Program-made: the position numbers and the translations under genes
Assembly (NCBI GenBank): GCA_028683955.1
Contig: JAQUGR010000004.1
Location: forward strand, 51,623-115,622
DNA length: 64,000 nt
Source of the DNA: Bacillota bacterium
Lineage (GTDB): Bacteria > Bacillota > TC1
Reading direction: 5' to 3'
In this document: one piece after another, positions 46,347-55,912 of the stretch
Layout: each line of letters starts with the position of its first letter
Numbering within the stretch: the stretch's first letter is position 1
The notes under the pieces: model-generated
What the model was told of the DNA's origin: nothing
Seen by the model: the letters and a program-made list of their open reading frames with translations, nothing else
Database searches by the model: none

Positions 46347-47655
46347 CTTCTAAAACCCTTTTAAATTCTTTTAAAAAGCTTAAGCTTCTTTCACCAAGTT
46401 TTTGTTTTTTGAGTTTTTTATCTTTTATTTTTTCATCTAGAGGTGGTAGTAGTCCAAAATTAGCATTCATTGGTTCTAATTTTCTATTACCTATATCAGT
46501 ACTTATATATTTCATCAAAGCACCAAGCATCATTTCTTCTGGAATATTCAAATTTCCCTTGCCATTTATTATTTGGCCTATATGCATACCACAAACTAAT
46601 CCACTAGCCGCACTTTCTACATAGCCCTCAACACCAGATAATTGACCAGCTATAAAGACATTTTCAAATTCCCTTAAATTACCCTTTATTGTAAGGACTT
46701 TAGGACTATTAATAAAGGTATTTCTATGGACAACGCCATATCTTAAAATTTCTGTCCCTTCAAGTCCTGGAATTAGATGAATTAATTCTTTTTGTGCAGA
46801 AAATATTAATCCCGTTTGAAAACCTACAAGATTATACATAGTCTTACTTTCATTTTCCGCTCTTAATTGAACAACTCCATGATGTCTTTCTCCGTTCCTA
46901 CTTAACCCAACAGGTTTTAATGGACCAAAAAGAAGGGTCTTTTCTCCTCTTCTAGCCATTTCTTCTATTGGCATACATCCATCAAAATATTTTTCTTTTT
47001 CACCTTCAAGGTGCGGAATATTTTTTTCGCTATTCATCAGTTTTTTATAGAATTTTGTGTATTCTTCTTCGTTCATTGGTGCATTTAAATAGTCTGTTGG
47101 ATTTCCCTTATCATATCGACTAGCATAAAAAACCTTATCCATGTTTATTGAGTCTGTTGAAACTATTGGAGCTGATCCGTCATAAAAATAACAAAACTCA
47201 TCACCTATCAATCTCTTTATTTCATTTAAAATCAATCCTTCAGTTAATGGCCCTGTAGCTAAAACTGTTAATTTATTCTCGTCAATTTCACAAATTTCTT
47301 CATCAATGACTTCTATATTTGGATGTTCATTAATTGTCTTAGTTATATATTGAGAAAATTTAATCCTATCAACTGCAAGCGCTCCACCAGCAGGAACTTC
47401 ATTTTTTAAAGCACTTTCCATTAAAAGACTACCTAGTTCTAACAATTCCTTTTTAAGTAGCCCAACTCCTTGACTTATATCATTACCTCTAAATGAATTA
47501 CTACAAACTAATTCAGCTAATAATTCAGATTTTTGAGCTTCATTTTTTTTGATTTTCTTTTTTTCGAAAAGCTTAACCTTGATTCCTCTTTGAGCTAAGT
47601 AGAATGCAGTTTCACAACCAGCTAAGCCACCACCAATAATATTAACTTCTACCAT
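46339..47655 (-). CDS. trmFO: Folate/FAD-dependent tRNA (uracil-5-)-methyltransferase TrmFO
   Basis: Methylates U54 in the tRNA T-loop using methylenetetrahydrofolate. 438 residues: dinucleotide loop VNIIGGGLAGCETAFYLAQRG, AELVCSNSFRG, GALAVDRIKFSQYI, YFDGCMPIEEMARRGEKTLLFGPLKPVGL, QTGLIFSAQK and GQLSGVEGYVESAASGL. Start codon overlaps the topA stop. The topA-trmFO-xerC run is typical of Firmicutes. Confidence 0.97.
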   Translation of the reverse strand: MVEVNIIGGGLAGCETAFYLAQRGIKVKLFEKKKIKKNEAQKSELLAELVCSNSFRGNDISQGVGLLKKELLELGSLLMESALKNEVPAGGALAVDRIKFSQYITKTINEHPNIEVIDEEICEIDENKLTVLATGPLTEGLILNEIKRLIGDEFCYFYDGSAPIVSTDSINMDKVFYASRYDKGNPTDYLNAPMNEEEYTKFYKKLMNSEKNIPHLEGEKEKYFDGCMPIEEMARRGEKTLLFGPLKPVGLSRNGERHHGVVQLRAENESKTMYNLVGFQTGLIFSAQKELIHLIPGLEGTEILRYGVVHRNTFINSPKVLTIKGNLREFENVFIAGQLSGVEGYVESAASGLVCGMHIGQIINGKGNLNIPEEMMLGALMKYISTDIGNRKLEPMNANFGLLPPLDEKIKDKKLKKQKLGERSLSFLKEFKRVLEDG

Positions 47656-49730
47656 TATTCTTCACCTTGTTGAGGTTTTTCCTTTTTATATTTACAATTT
47701 GAACAAGCTATAATCTTGCCCTTATCTAATAATATAGATCCACATTCCGGACATTTTTCATTAATCGGTTTGCTCCAGAAGGAAGTATTGCAATCAGGAT
47801 AATTGCTACAACCATAAAATACTCTACCGGACTTACTCCTTTTAACAACAACTTCACCTGAACAATTAGGGCAAGGAACATCTATTTTTTCTACAAGCAC
47901 CTTTGTATTTCTACATTCAGGAAAGCCTGGACAAGCTAGAAACTTTCCAAACCTACCATTTTTTATCACCATATTTCGACCACATTTTTCACAAATAACA
48001 TCAGTTACTTCATCCAAAGGTTTATCCAAAACTATTTTTGCAATTTCTAACTCTGCCTTTTCTAGAATAGAGCCAAAAGGTGTATAAAAGTCCCTTATTA
48101 TTTTTTTCCACTCTCTTTTTCCATCTGCTACTAAATCTAAATCATTTTCTAATTTTGAGGTAAACTTAACGTTAATAACATCTTGGAAATATCCATCTAA
48201 AAGTTCAAGTACAAGTCTTCCTAATTCTGTACTATATAGAATTTTCTTTTCTCTAACCACATAGCCTCTTTTCGTAATCGTGTCCATGATTGAAGCATAT
48301 GTACTTGGTCTGCCAATTCCTAAACTTTCAAGTTTTTTAATTAATGTAGCTTCTGTAAATCTTTGTGGTGGCTGAGTAAAGTGTTGATTTCCAATTATAG
48401 AATTGATAGAAAGTAATTCTCCTTCTTTAATTTCAGGCAATAAATTATCAACTTCTTCTTTATCAGTTCCTACTATTAAATATCCTTTAAACTTCAGTTT
48501 ACTTCCTATGGATTTGAATATATAATCTCCAACTTCTATTTCTACAGTCATTTGATCATAAATGGCTGAAGGCATTTCACTTGCTAAAAATCTTTCCCAT
48601 ATTAGTTTATATAGTTTATATTGATCTTTTGTTAATAAAGTTTTCAGATCATTTGGAGTTCGATTAATAGAAGTTGGTCTAACAGCTTCATGGGCATCCT
48701 GAGCTTTATTACTTATTTTATATATTCTTGTTTTTGCTGGTATATAATCTTCACCATAAGTATTTCTTATAAATTCCTTGGTTTCTTCTTTTGCTGTAGG
48801 TGAAATCCTGGTTGAGTCTGTTCTCATATATGTAATTAAACCTATTAAACCTCCATTGGACTTTCCTAAATCAATACCTTCATATAGTTCTTGAGCAATT
48901 TGCATAGTTTTCTTACTAGTATAATTTAATACATTTGCAGCTTTTTGCTGTAATGTGCTTGTAATAAAAGGAGGTTTCGGATTATTTTTTTTGTCCTTCA
49001 TTTTCACACTGCTTACAATTGCTTTTTTTTGTTTTATTTCTTCAATATGTTCATTGGTTACTTTTTCATCTGCCAAACTTAACTTATTACCTTTAAATCT
49101 AAAAAGTTGACCTGAGAAACAAGTATCATCTGTTTTACAGAATTTTCCTTCTATATCCCAGTATTCTTCTTCAATGAATGCTTCAATTTCTTTTTCTCTA
49201 TCTATAATTAACTGAACAGTTACAGATTGGACTCTTCCAGCTGATAATCCTTTTTTTATTTTTTTCCATAATAAAGGACTTAGCTTATAGCCAACAATTC
49301 TATCAAGCACTCTTCTTGCTTGTTGGGCATCTACTAAACTTTGATCAATTTTTCTAGGATTTTTTACGGCCGCTTTAATTGATGTTTCAGTTATTTCATT
49401 AAATACTATTCTATTAAGGTCATCTTCTTTTAAACCTAGAGCATTACTAAGATGCCAGGCAATTGCTTCTCCTTCTCTATCAAGGTCAGTTGCCAGCAAA
49501 ATTTTTGATGCGCCCTTAGCAGCATCCTTAATTTCTTTTAAAATTTTTGCTTTCCCATGTACTGTTATGTATTTTGGTTTAAAGTCATTTTCCAGATCAA
49601 TTCCTAACGTACTTTTAGGTAAATCTATAATATGACCTACTGATGATTTAACAGTATAATTAGAACCTAAATATTTTTTTATCGTCTTAGCCTTTGATGG
49701 CGATTCGACTATAATAAGATTTTTAGCCAT
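47655..49730 (-). CDS. topA: DNA topoisomerase I
   Basis: Type IA enzyme that relaxes negative supercoils. 691 residues: Toprim domain (NLIIVESPSKAKTIKKYLG; DLDREGEAIAWHL), the catalytic tyrosine in LITYMRTDSTRIS (about 300), the gate region RFTEATLIKKLESLGIGRPSTYA, and three C-terminal zinc ribbons (CEKCGRNM..., CPNCSGEV..., CPECGSIL...). ATG at 49730 has GGAGG upstream. Three zinc ribbons is a common number in this family. Confidence 0.97.
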   Translation of the reverse strand: MAKNLIIVESPSKAKTIKKYLGSNYTVKSSVGHIIDLPKSTLGIDLENDFKPKYITVHGKAKILKEIKDAAKGASKILLATDLDREGEAIAWHLSNALGLKEDDLNRIVFNEITETSIKAAVKNPRKIDQSLVDAQQARRVLDRIVGYKLSPLLWKKIKKGLSAGRVQSVTVQLIIDREKEIEAFIEEEYWDIEGKFCKTDDTCFSGQLFRFKGNKLSLADEKVTNEHIEEIKQKKAIVSSVKMKDKKNNPKPPFITSTLQQKAANVLNYTSKKTMQIAQELYEGIDLGKSNGGLIGLITYMRTDSTRISPTAKEETKEFIRNTYGEDYIPAKTRIYKISNKAQDAHEAVRPTSINRTPNDLKTLLTKDQYKLYKLIWERFLASEMPSAIYDQMTVEIEVGDYIFKSIGSKLKFKGYLIVGTDKEEVDNLLPEIKEGELLSINSIIGNQHFTQPPQRFTEATLIKKLESLGIGRPSTYASIMDTITKRGYVVREKKILYSTELGRLVLELLDGYFQDVINVKFTSKLENDLDLVADGKREWKKIIRDFYTPFGSILEKAELEIAKIVLDKPLDEVTDVICEKCGRNMVIKNGRFGKFLACPGFPECRNTKVLVEKIDVPCPNCSGEVVVKRSKSGRVFYGCSNYPDCNTSFWSKPINEKCPECGSILLDKGKIIACSNCKYKKEKPQQGEE

Positions 49731-49758
49731 TTAATCCTCCTTGGTTGATATAATGGTT

Positions 49759-49787
49759 ATTCTACACAAACAATTTTTCTATTGCAA
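49759..49787 (-). promoter_or_regulatory. topA promoter
   Basis: TTGCAA (49782-49787), 17-base spacer, TAGAAT (49759-49764) on the minus strand, about 29 bases before topA. Confidence 0.6.
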
Positions 49788-49835
49788 GTCTATTGTTTAA
49801 ATATCCAACTATATTAATAGAAGATAAAATTCATT

Positions 49836-50621
49836 TTAAAACATATTTATATGCTTTTTTAAGTCTCTAATGCTATATCCTGGTATATCTAATCTATTGA
49901 ACATTTCTGAAGTAATAAAAATATCACGACCAAGATCAAGTGCATAATCCAGAGTTATTAATGAACCACTTTTTTCTTTTGCATAAATAATTACTAATAA
50001 GTCACATAAAGCAGCAATTATCCTATTTCTTCTTGGAAAATGCCATGGTAATGGTTTTGATCCAAGTGGATATTCTGAGATTAAACATCCATCTTGCAAA
50101 ACTTTATGAAACAATGTCTTATTACAATAGGGATATATTACATCAATTCCACATCCTAAAATACCAATGCTGTTATTACAACCATCATGAAAATTACCAT
50201 CAATTCCTTTCGCTAACCCACTTACTCCTGTCAATTGAAGCTTATTAAACCCTAATCCAAGGTTTTTAGCAATTTTCAAGTATCTATCTGGTGAGGTTCT
50301 ACTACCTACTACTGCTATCGATTTTTTTTCAATCAACTTAATATCACCTCTATAATAAAAAGCAATTGGTGGGTTTATTGACCACTTAAGCTTTGCAGGA
50401 TATTTGCCATCATAAATTGTCATAATTTTAAACCCTAATCTTGATTCATTCATCTTAAAATTAGTAAAGGCATTATTGTCAAAACGATAATTTTGCAAAG
50501 AAAGATATTTATCTAAAAAAACGTCTTCAGATATATTATGCATATAGTCAAGGTACATATATTTCATAGTTTTAGGATTATAGGCATATTCTATTATTTT
50601 TGACCACAAATATGTTCTCAT
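49836..50621 (-). CDS. dprA: DNA-processing protein DprA (Smf)
   Basis: Protects incoming single-stranded DNA and loads RecA during transformation and related recombination. 261 residues with the Rossmann core: AVVGSRTSP, LTGVSGLAKGIDGN, IGILGCGIDVIYPYCN, LISEYPLGSKPLPWHFPRRNRIIAAL, and KEKSGSLITLDYALDLGRDIF. The C-terminal winged helix of longer DprA proteins is absent. ATG at 50621 (AAGGA upstream) was preferred; a TTG at 50657 has no ribosome site and overlaps the ychF promoter. This is the canonical dprA beside topA; the second, divergent copy is beside addBA. Confidence 0.88.
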   Translation of the reverse strand: MRTYLWSKIIEYAYNPKTMKYMYLDYMHNISEDVFLDKYLSLQNYRFDNNAFTNFKMNESRLGFKIMTIYDGKYPAKLKWSINPPIAFYYRGDIKLIEKKSIAVVGSRTSPDRYLKIAKNLGLGFNKLQLTGVSGLAKGIDGNFHDGCNNSIGILGCGIDVIYPYCNKTLFHKVLQDGCLISEYPLGSKPLPWHFPRRNRIIAALCDLLVIIYAKEKSGSLITLDYALDLGRDIFITSEMFNRLDIPGYSIRDLKKHINMF

Positions 50622-50634
50622 AGTATATATTTCC

Positions 50635-50663
50635 TTGTTTTTTGTAACCAATTCCAATATACT
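50635..50663 (+). promoter_or_regulatory. ychF-rnf operon promoter
   Basis: TTGTTT (50635-50640), 17-base spacer, TATACT (50658-50663), 40 bases before the ychF start, in the gap divergent from dprA. Only 21 bases separate ychF from rnfC, so this may drive the rnf genes as well. Confidence 0.5.
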
Positions 50664-50702
50664 AATAATGTATGTTATTAAAAATGTATAGGAGGAATGT
50701 AA

Positions 50703-51803
50703 TTGGCTTTAAGATGTGGAATAGTTGGCCTGCCAAATGTAGGTAAATCAACTTTATTTAATGCAATAACTCAAGCAGGTGCTGAATCTGCAAATTACCC
50801 TTTCTGTACCATAGAACCTAATGTTGGTGTTGTAGCGGTACCAGATAAAAGATTAAATGATTTGAGCGATCTTTATAACTCAAAAAAAACGATTGCTACT
50901 ACATATGAATTTGTAGATATTGCAGGTTTAGTTGCTGGTGCTAGTAAGGGTGAAGGACTTGGTAATCAATTTCTAGCTCATATTAGAGAAGTAGATGCAA
51001 TTGCCCAAGTAGTTCGTTGTTTTGAGGATTCAAATATTACTCATGTTTCAGGCAAGGTACGACCTGGAGATGATATTGATATTATTAATCTCGAACTTAT
51101 ACTTGCTGATCTTGATTCTATGGAAAAAAGACTTGATAAATTAAAGAGTAAAATTAAATCCAAAGATAAGGAAAGTATCCAAGAACATGGTCTCATCGAA
51201 AAAATTCTAGTAGTTCTGCAAGATAGCAAACCTGCAAGAAGTATTGATTTTAACGAAGAGGAATTAAAAATTGTTAAACGTCTTAATCTACTAACCATAA
51301 AACCTATAATTTATATAGCAAACATTGGTGAAGATGAAATTCATGAGCGTTTTTCTCTACCACTTGTTCAAGAGGTTATTGAAAAAGCCAAAGAAGATAA
51401 AGCGATAGCCATACCCGTCTCTGCCAAAATCGAATCAGAAATTGCTGAATTATCAATCGAAGAAAAAAAAGAGTTTCTAAAAGATCTTGGTCTTGCAAAT
51501 TCTGGTCTTGAGGAAATCATAAGTGCTACATATGAATTATTAGGCTTAATTACATATTTTACTGCTGGGGAAAAAGAAACAAGAGCCTGGACAGTAAATA
51601 GAGGCACAAAAGCACCTGGCGCTGCCGGTGTTATCCACACAGATTTTGAACGTGGTTTTATTAAAGCAGAAGTTATTAGTTATGAAGATCTTATTACTTT
51701 AAGATCTGAAGTAAAAGCTAAAGAAGCTGGTAAATTACGTATAGAAGGTAAAGAATATATCGTCCAAGATGGCGATGTTATGCATTTTAGATTTAATGTT
51801 TAA
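50703..51803 (+). CDS. ychF: Redox-regulated ATPase YchF
   Basis: Obg-family P-loop protein that prefers ATP; associates with ribosomes and stress responses. 366 residues: P-loop GLPNVGKSTLFNAI, DIAGLVAGASKGEGLGN (G3 region), ANIGEDE near the altered G4 segment, and the TGS-like C-terminal part GVIHTDFERGFIKAEVISYEDL. TTG at 50703 has GGAGG 7 bases upstream. It is immediately upstream of rnfC, a less common neighbour. Confidence 0.96.
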   Translation: MALRCGIVGLPNVGKSTLFNAITQAGAESANYPFCTIEPNVGVVAVPDKRLNDLSDLYNSKKTIATTYEFVDIAGLVAGASKGEGLGNQFLAHIREVDAIAQVVRCFEDSNITHVSGKVRPGDDIDIINLELILADLDSMEKRLDKLKSKIKSKDKESIQEHGLIEKILVVLQDSKPARSIDFNEEELKIVKRLNLLTIKPIIYIANIGEDEIHERFSLPLVQEVIEKAKEDKAIAIPVSAKIESEIAELSIEEKKEFLKDLGLANSGLEEIISATYELLGLITYFTAGEKETRAWTVNRGTKAPGAAGVIHTDFERGFIKAEVISYEDLITLRSEVKAKEAGKLRIEGKEYIVQDGDVMHFRFNV

Positions 51804-51824
51804 AAAAATTATTGAGGTGTAAAT

Positions 51825-53135
51825 ATGAAAAAGTTTTCCTTTAAAGGTGGTATCCATATTCATGGAACTAATGCTAAAAAAGCGTTAACCACTAATTCGC
51901 AAATTATCATACCTAAAGATCCAGAATATCTTTATCTCCCTCTTAACCAACAACTTGGTAAACCATCAAAACCTGTTGTTGCAGTTGGTGATCAGATCAA
52001 AGCTGGACAACTAATTGCTGAAAAAGATGGTGGATTTTCTGCAAATATACACGCCCCTGTAAGTGGAATAATTGAGCATATTGATTATATGATCAATGAA
52101 CCAACTGGACAATTGAGTAAATCTATTGTTATAAAAAATGATTTTAGCAATCTTGAAGTCGACTATATTACTAGATCTTCAGAAGAAGCCATGAAATTAA
52201 CTCCTAAGAATTTAGTTGATATTATGGAGGAAGCTGGTTTAGTAGGTTTAGGTGGTGCAACATTCCCTACTCCTGTCAAATACTCAGGTTCTAAAAAATG
52301 TGATGCCGTTGTTATAAATGGCATCGAATGCGAACCATATAATACTGCAGATTATGTAATTATGAAAAACCATTGCAAAGAAATCATCAGAGGTTTGAAA
52401 TACATGATGATGGCTAGTGGTGCCTCTAAAGGATATATTTGTATAGAAGATAATAAAATGGATGCTTATGAAGAGTTTAGACAGTCCTTAACTGGTGACA
52501 CAGATATTTTGGTAGCTTTATTTAAGGAAAAATATCCACAAGGTGCTGAAAAACAATTAATAAGTGCCTTGCTTAATAAAGAAGTACCTTATGGTGGACT
52601 TCCAATAGATATTGGTGTAATCGTAAACAATGTTGGAACTGCAAAAGCATTATGTGATGCTGTCGAACTAGGTAAACCTTTAACTCACCATTATCTGACT
52701 GTAACTGGCAATATTGAAAATCCAGCAAATTACTATGTTCCTATTGGTATATTATTTCAAGATTTACTTAAAGAAGATGAACTTAATCGAAACAATGTAC
52801 TTTTAGCTGGTGGATTAATGATGGGAAAAACAATGTATACCGAAATGACTCCTGTAACTAAAGGTATAAATGCCATAATCCTTCTTGAGGATTTGCCTAA
52901 AGTTGGACCTGAACTTCCTTGTGTTCGTTGCAGTAGTTGTGTAGATAGCTGTCCAGCATTCTTATCACCTACTACCTTAGCCCAATTAGTTAAAAATAAT
53001 AAATTTGATGAACTTGGAGATTATGGCCTTGTGGCTTGTATCGAATGTGGTACATGTTCTTATGTTTGTCCCTCACATATCCCATTGCTTGATTATATTA
53101 GGCATGGCAAACTAGAGTTAAGGAGAAGATCATAA
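51825..53135 (+). CDS. rnfC: Rnf complex subunit RnfC
   Basis: Peripheral subunit of the ferredoxin:NAD oxidoreductase ion pump; binds NADH and FMN and carries two 4Fe-4S clusters. 436 residues: N-terminal FKGGIHIHGTNAKK, a nucleotide-binding region with GLVGLGGATFPTPVK, VINGIECEPYNTADY, a soluble-ligand-binding beta domain, and C-terminal CVRCSSCVDSCPAFLSP and CIECGTCSYVCPSHIPLL. First gene in the order C-D-G-E-A-B typical of Clostridia. Confidence 0.97.
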   Translation: MKKFSFKGGIHIHGTNAKKALTTNSQIIIPKDPEYLYLPLNQQLGKPSKPVVAVGDQIKAGQLIAEKDGGFSANIHAPVSGIIEHIDYMINEPTGQLSKSIVIKNDFSNLEVDYITRSSEEAMKLTPKNLVDIMEEAGLVGLGGATFPTPVKYSGSKKCDAVVINGIECEPYNTADYVIMKNHCKEIIRGLKYMMMASGASKGYICIEDNKMDAYEEFRQSLTGDTDILVALFKEKYPQGAEKQLISALLNKEVPYGGLPIDIGVIVNNVGTAKALCDAVELGKPLTHHYLTVTGNIENPANYYVPIGILFQDLLKEDELNRNNVLLAGGLMMGKTMYTEMTPVTKGINAIILLEDLPKVGPELPCVRCSSCVDSCPAFLSPTTLAQLVKNNKFDELGDYGLVACIECGTCSYVCPSHIPLLDYIRHGKLELRRRS

Positions 53136-54172
53136 TGGAAAACAAAATGAGAAAAGTTACCTACTCCCCTTTTGCCCATAGTGGTAATAGTGTAAATAAA
53201 GCAATGTTAGATGTTATCATCGCATTAGTTCCTGTAATTTTTGCTAGTATTCTGTTTTTCAGAATGAGCAGCGTTCTAGTTTTACTTACTACAACTGCCT
53301 CAGCAGTTACTTTTGAATATATTTCAAGATTAGTCTTGAAAAGATATAATTCATGTCAAGACTTAAGTGCTGTAGTTACTGGTTTAATCCTTGGATTAAC
53401 CTTACCGCCTAATACTCCTTTACTACTTGCAATACTTGGATCATTAATATCAATAGTAGTTGTTAAGCAATTGTTTGGAGGTATTGGCAACAATGTGTTT
53501 AATCCAGCAGCTTCCGGAAGAGCATTTCTTTTAATTGCTTTTTCTGTACCTTTAACTAAATGGGTTAATCCAATAACATCAACTTATGTTGATGCAACTA
53601 CGAGTGCTACTCCTTTATCCTTAGTAAAAACTGTAATGTTAAATATTAAGGGTGGTGATTTAGATGCTGCTAAAACTGCTTATAATTTAATTTCATCAGA
53701 TGCCTGGAATCTAATTAAATTATTATTTACTGGTGAAGTAGCTGGTTCCCTTGGAGAAACAAGTGCCTTGGCTATTATTATTGGTTTAATCTATTTAATT
53801 GTTAAAAAAAGAATCCATACAGAAATTGTTGCTTCCTATATTGGTTCAGCTTTTGTTGTTGCTGCAATACTTAGTTTTGCTTATGACTTGGGACCTTTGT
53901 TTCCACTAATAAGTATTCTAGCTGGTGGACTTTTATTTGGAGCTGTTTTCATGGCAACAGACTGGGTAACTAGCCCGATGACTAAAAAAGGACGTATTAT
54001 TTTTGGTATTGGTCTTGGTATTTTAACAATTATTATTAGGACATTTAGCAATTTCCCTGAGGGAGTTGTATTTTCAATTTTAATAATGAATATGTCTACA
54101 CCTTTAATAGATAGATATACTAGTAATAAAATTTTCGGAAAGGTTAAGGTGCAAAGCAATGAAAAAAAATAG
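53135..54172 (+). CDS. rnfD: Rnf complex subunit RnfD
   Basis: Integral membrane subunit with covalent FMN, 345 residues and about 9-10 helices. The ApbE target region is visible as TTSATPLSL (about 150-158), where the threonine/serine before ATP-like residues is flavinylated. Other family segments: VVKQLFGGIGNNVFNPAASGRAF and GAVFMATDWVTSPMTKKGRI. It overlaps the rnfC stop. Confidence 0.95.
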   Translation: MENKMRKVTYSPFAHSGNSVNKAMLDVIIALVPVIFASILFFRMSSVLVLLTTTASAVTFEYISRLVLKRYNSCQDLSAVVTGLILGLTLPPNTPLLLAILGSLISIVVVKQLFGGIGNNVFNPAASGRAFLLIAFSVPLTKWVNPITSTYVDATTSATPLSLVKTVMLNIKGGDLDAAKTAYNLISSDAWNLIKLLFTGEVAGSLGETSALAIIIGLIYLIVKKRIHTEIVASYIGSAFVVAAILSFAYDLGPLFPLISILAGGLLFGAVFMATDWVTSPMTKKGRIIFGIGLGILTIIIRTFSNFPEGVVFSILIMNMSTPLIDRYTSNKIFGKVKVQSNEKK

Positions 54173-54716
54173 TTTAATTGCTACAAGTCTTTTGCTAGGT
54201 TTTATAACTGCATTTTTAGCTGTATCAGTTTTTTTTGTTAATAGTATTACCTCTAATATTATTGCTAAAAGTGAAGCTACACAACTTAACTCATACTATG
54301 AAACAATATTTCCAGAAAGCGATTATGAAGTTATCTATAACAGCCAGAAAGATAAAGATAAAAGCGCTAATATTTTAACAGTAGCTACTGCTAGTAAAGA
54401 TGGTGAAATTATAGGTTATCTATATTTAACTTATACTACTGGTTATTCTAGTGATGTAATAAGCTTAATCGGAATTGATAAAACAGATGCTAAAATCGTT
54501 AAAGTAATTGTTACTAAACAAAGTGAAACCCCTGGATTAGGAACTCTTTCTACACAACCTAAATTTTTAGATCAATTTATGGATAAAGTTACTAACGAAG
54601 AACTAAAAACCAAAGATAATATTACTGCTATAACAGGTGCAACAATAACCTCTAAAGCAGTCGTTGATAGTGTTAATGAATCTTTTAATGATTTTAACAA
54701 TAACTATATGAAGTAA
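54159..54716 (+). CDS. rnfG: Rnf complex subunit RnfG
   Basis: Single-helix, extracytoplasmic flavoprotein of the complex. 185 residues with an N-terminal anchor (about 7-30), the FMN-binding domain (SETPGLGT) and the covalent attachment site ITGATITSKAVV (SGATxT-type, threonine as FMN acceptor). It overlaps rnfD by 14 bases. Confidence 0.94.
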   Translation: MKKNSLIATSLLLGFITAFLAVSVFFVNSITSNIIAKSEATQLNSYYETIFPESDYEVIYNSQKDKDKSANILTVATASKDGEIIGYLYLTYTTGYSSDVISLIGIDKTDAKIVKVIVTKQSETPGLGTLSTQPKFLDQFMDKVTNEELKTKDNITAITGATITSKAVVDSVNESFNDFNNNYMK

Positions 54717-54726
54717 GGAGGTAAAT

Positions 54727-55335
54727 ATGAAAGTTTCAGATATTTTTAAAAATGGAATATATAAAAAGAATGCAATATTTATAATGTTGTTAGGAATGTG
54801 CCCTACTTTGGCTGTTACTACATCATTATCTAATGCTATAGGTATGGGTGTATCTGTAATAGCAATCTTAACAATGTCTAATATACTAATCTCTATATTA
54901 CGTAAGGTTATACCTCCAGCAGTAAGAATCCCAGCTTTTATAGGTATAATTGCTGCCTTAGTTACTGTTATTGAAATGCTTATTCATGCGTATATACCTA
55001 CCTTGTATATAAGTCTTGGTATTTATTTACCTCTTATCGTTGTAAATTGTATCATTCTTGAAAGAGCAGAATCTTTTGCAAGTAAAAATAAAGTTATACA
55101 TGCAGCCTTTGATGGTTTGGCAGTCGGCTTAGGTTTTTCTTTAGCTTTAATAATAATCGCTTTTTTCAGAGAGCTTTTTGGAACAGGTGCTCTTTTAGGA
55201 TTTCATATATTACCAGCTTCTACAAACATGTTAATTATGATTTTACCTCCTGGTGCATTCCTTACTTTAGGTATTCTTCTAGGAGTTATTAGTCATTTTA
55301 CTAATAAAAAAAAGGAGGAACTAGAAAATGAATAA
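54727..55335 (+). CDS. rnfE: Rnf complex subunit RnfE
   Basis: Integral membrane subunit of 202 residues, about 6 helices, homologous to RnfA in inverted topology: MLLGMCPTLAVTTSLSNAIGMG and LGIYLPLIVVNCIILERAESFA. The ribosome site AAGGAGG precedes the ATG. It overlaps rnfA by 8 bases. Confidence 0.95.
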   Translation: MKVSDIFKNGIYKKNAIFIMLLGMCPTLAVTTSLSNAIGMGVSVIAILTMSNILISILRKVIPPAVRIPAFIGIIAALVTVIEMLIHAYIPTLYISLGIYLPLIVVNCIILERAESFASKNKVIHAAFDGLAVGLGFSLALIIIAFFRELFGTGALLGFHILPASTNMLIMILPPGAFLTLGILLGVISHFTNKKKEELENE

Positions 55336-55912
55336 TATATCGTTTTATTTTGGATTGATTATTTCTGGTCTTCTAATAAAAAATGTACTACTAGCTCAAT
55401 TTTTAGGAATCTGTCCATTTCTTGGAGTTTCTAAAAAAACTTCTAGTGCAGTTGGTATGGGTATGGCTGTAACTATTGTTCTCGTTGTTGCATCAATGAT
55501 TTCATATGCCTTTTACTATTTAGTACAAGTACCTTTCCATTTAGAATTTTTAAGAACTATTTCCTTTATTATTATAATTGCGTCTATTGTACAATTAATT
55601 GAAGTAATAACAAAAAAATATATGAAGGGGCTTTATGAATCACTTGGTGTATATTTACCTCTAATTACTACAAATTGTGCAGTTTTAGGTATTGCAATAT
55701 TAAATATAAATAATGGTTATGATTTCTTAGGTTCAATATTATATGCTCTTGGAAGTGGATTAGGCTTTTTATTAGTAATCGTACTATTCTCTGCAATTAG
55801 AGAAAAATTGGATCTTTTAGATATACCTAAGGCTTTTAAAGGACTACCAATAGCTCTTATAACTGCGGCTTTTATGTCTTTGGCATTCATTGGTTTTGGA
55901 GGTGTTCTATAA
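55328..55912 (+). CDS. rnfA: Rnf complex subunit RnfA
   Basis: Integral membrane subunit of 194 residues, about 6 helices. Diagnostic LLAQFLGICPFLGVSKKTSS and LGVYLPLITTNCAVLG include the two cysteines that coordinate an Fe-S cluster with RnfE in the membrane. ATG at 55328 follows AAGGAGGA; the stop overlaps rnfB by one base. Confidence 0.95.
   Translation: MNNISFYFGLIISGLLIKNVLLAQFLGICPFLGVSKKTSSAVGMGMAVTIVLVVASMISYAFYYLVQVPFHLEFLRTISFIIIIASIVQLIEVITKKYMKGLYESLGVYLPLITTNCAVLGIAILNINNGYDFLGSILYALGSGLGFLLVIVLFSAIREKLDLLDIPKAFKGLPIALITAAFMSLAFIGFGGVL

Noticed and set aside
49836..50657. Longer dprA starting at TTG 50657.
   Set aside because: No ribosome site and it would overlap the ychF -10 region; ATG at 50621 with AAGGA fits better.
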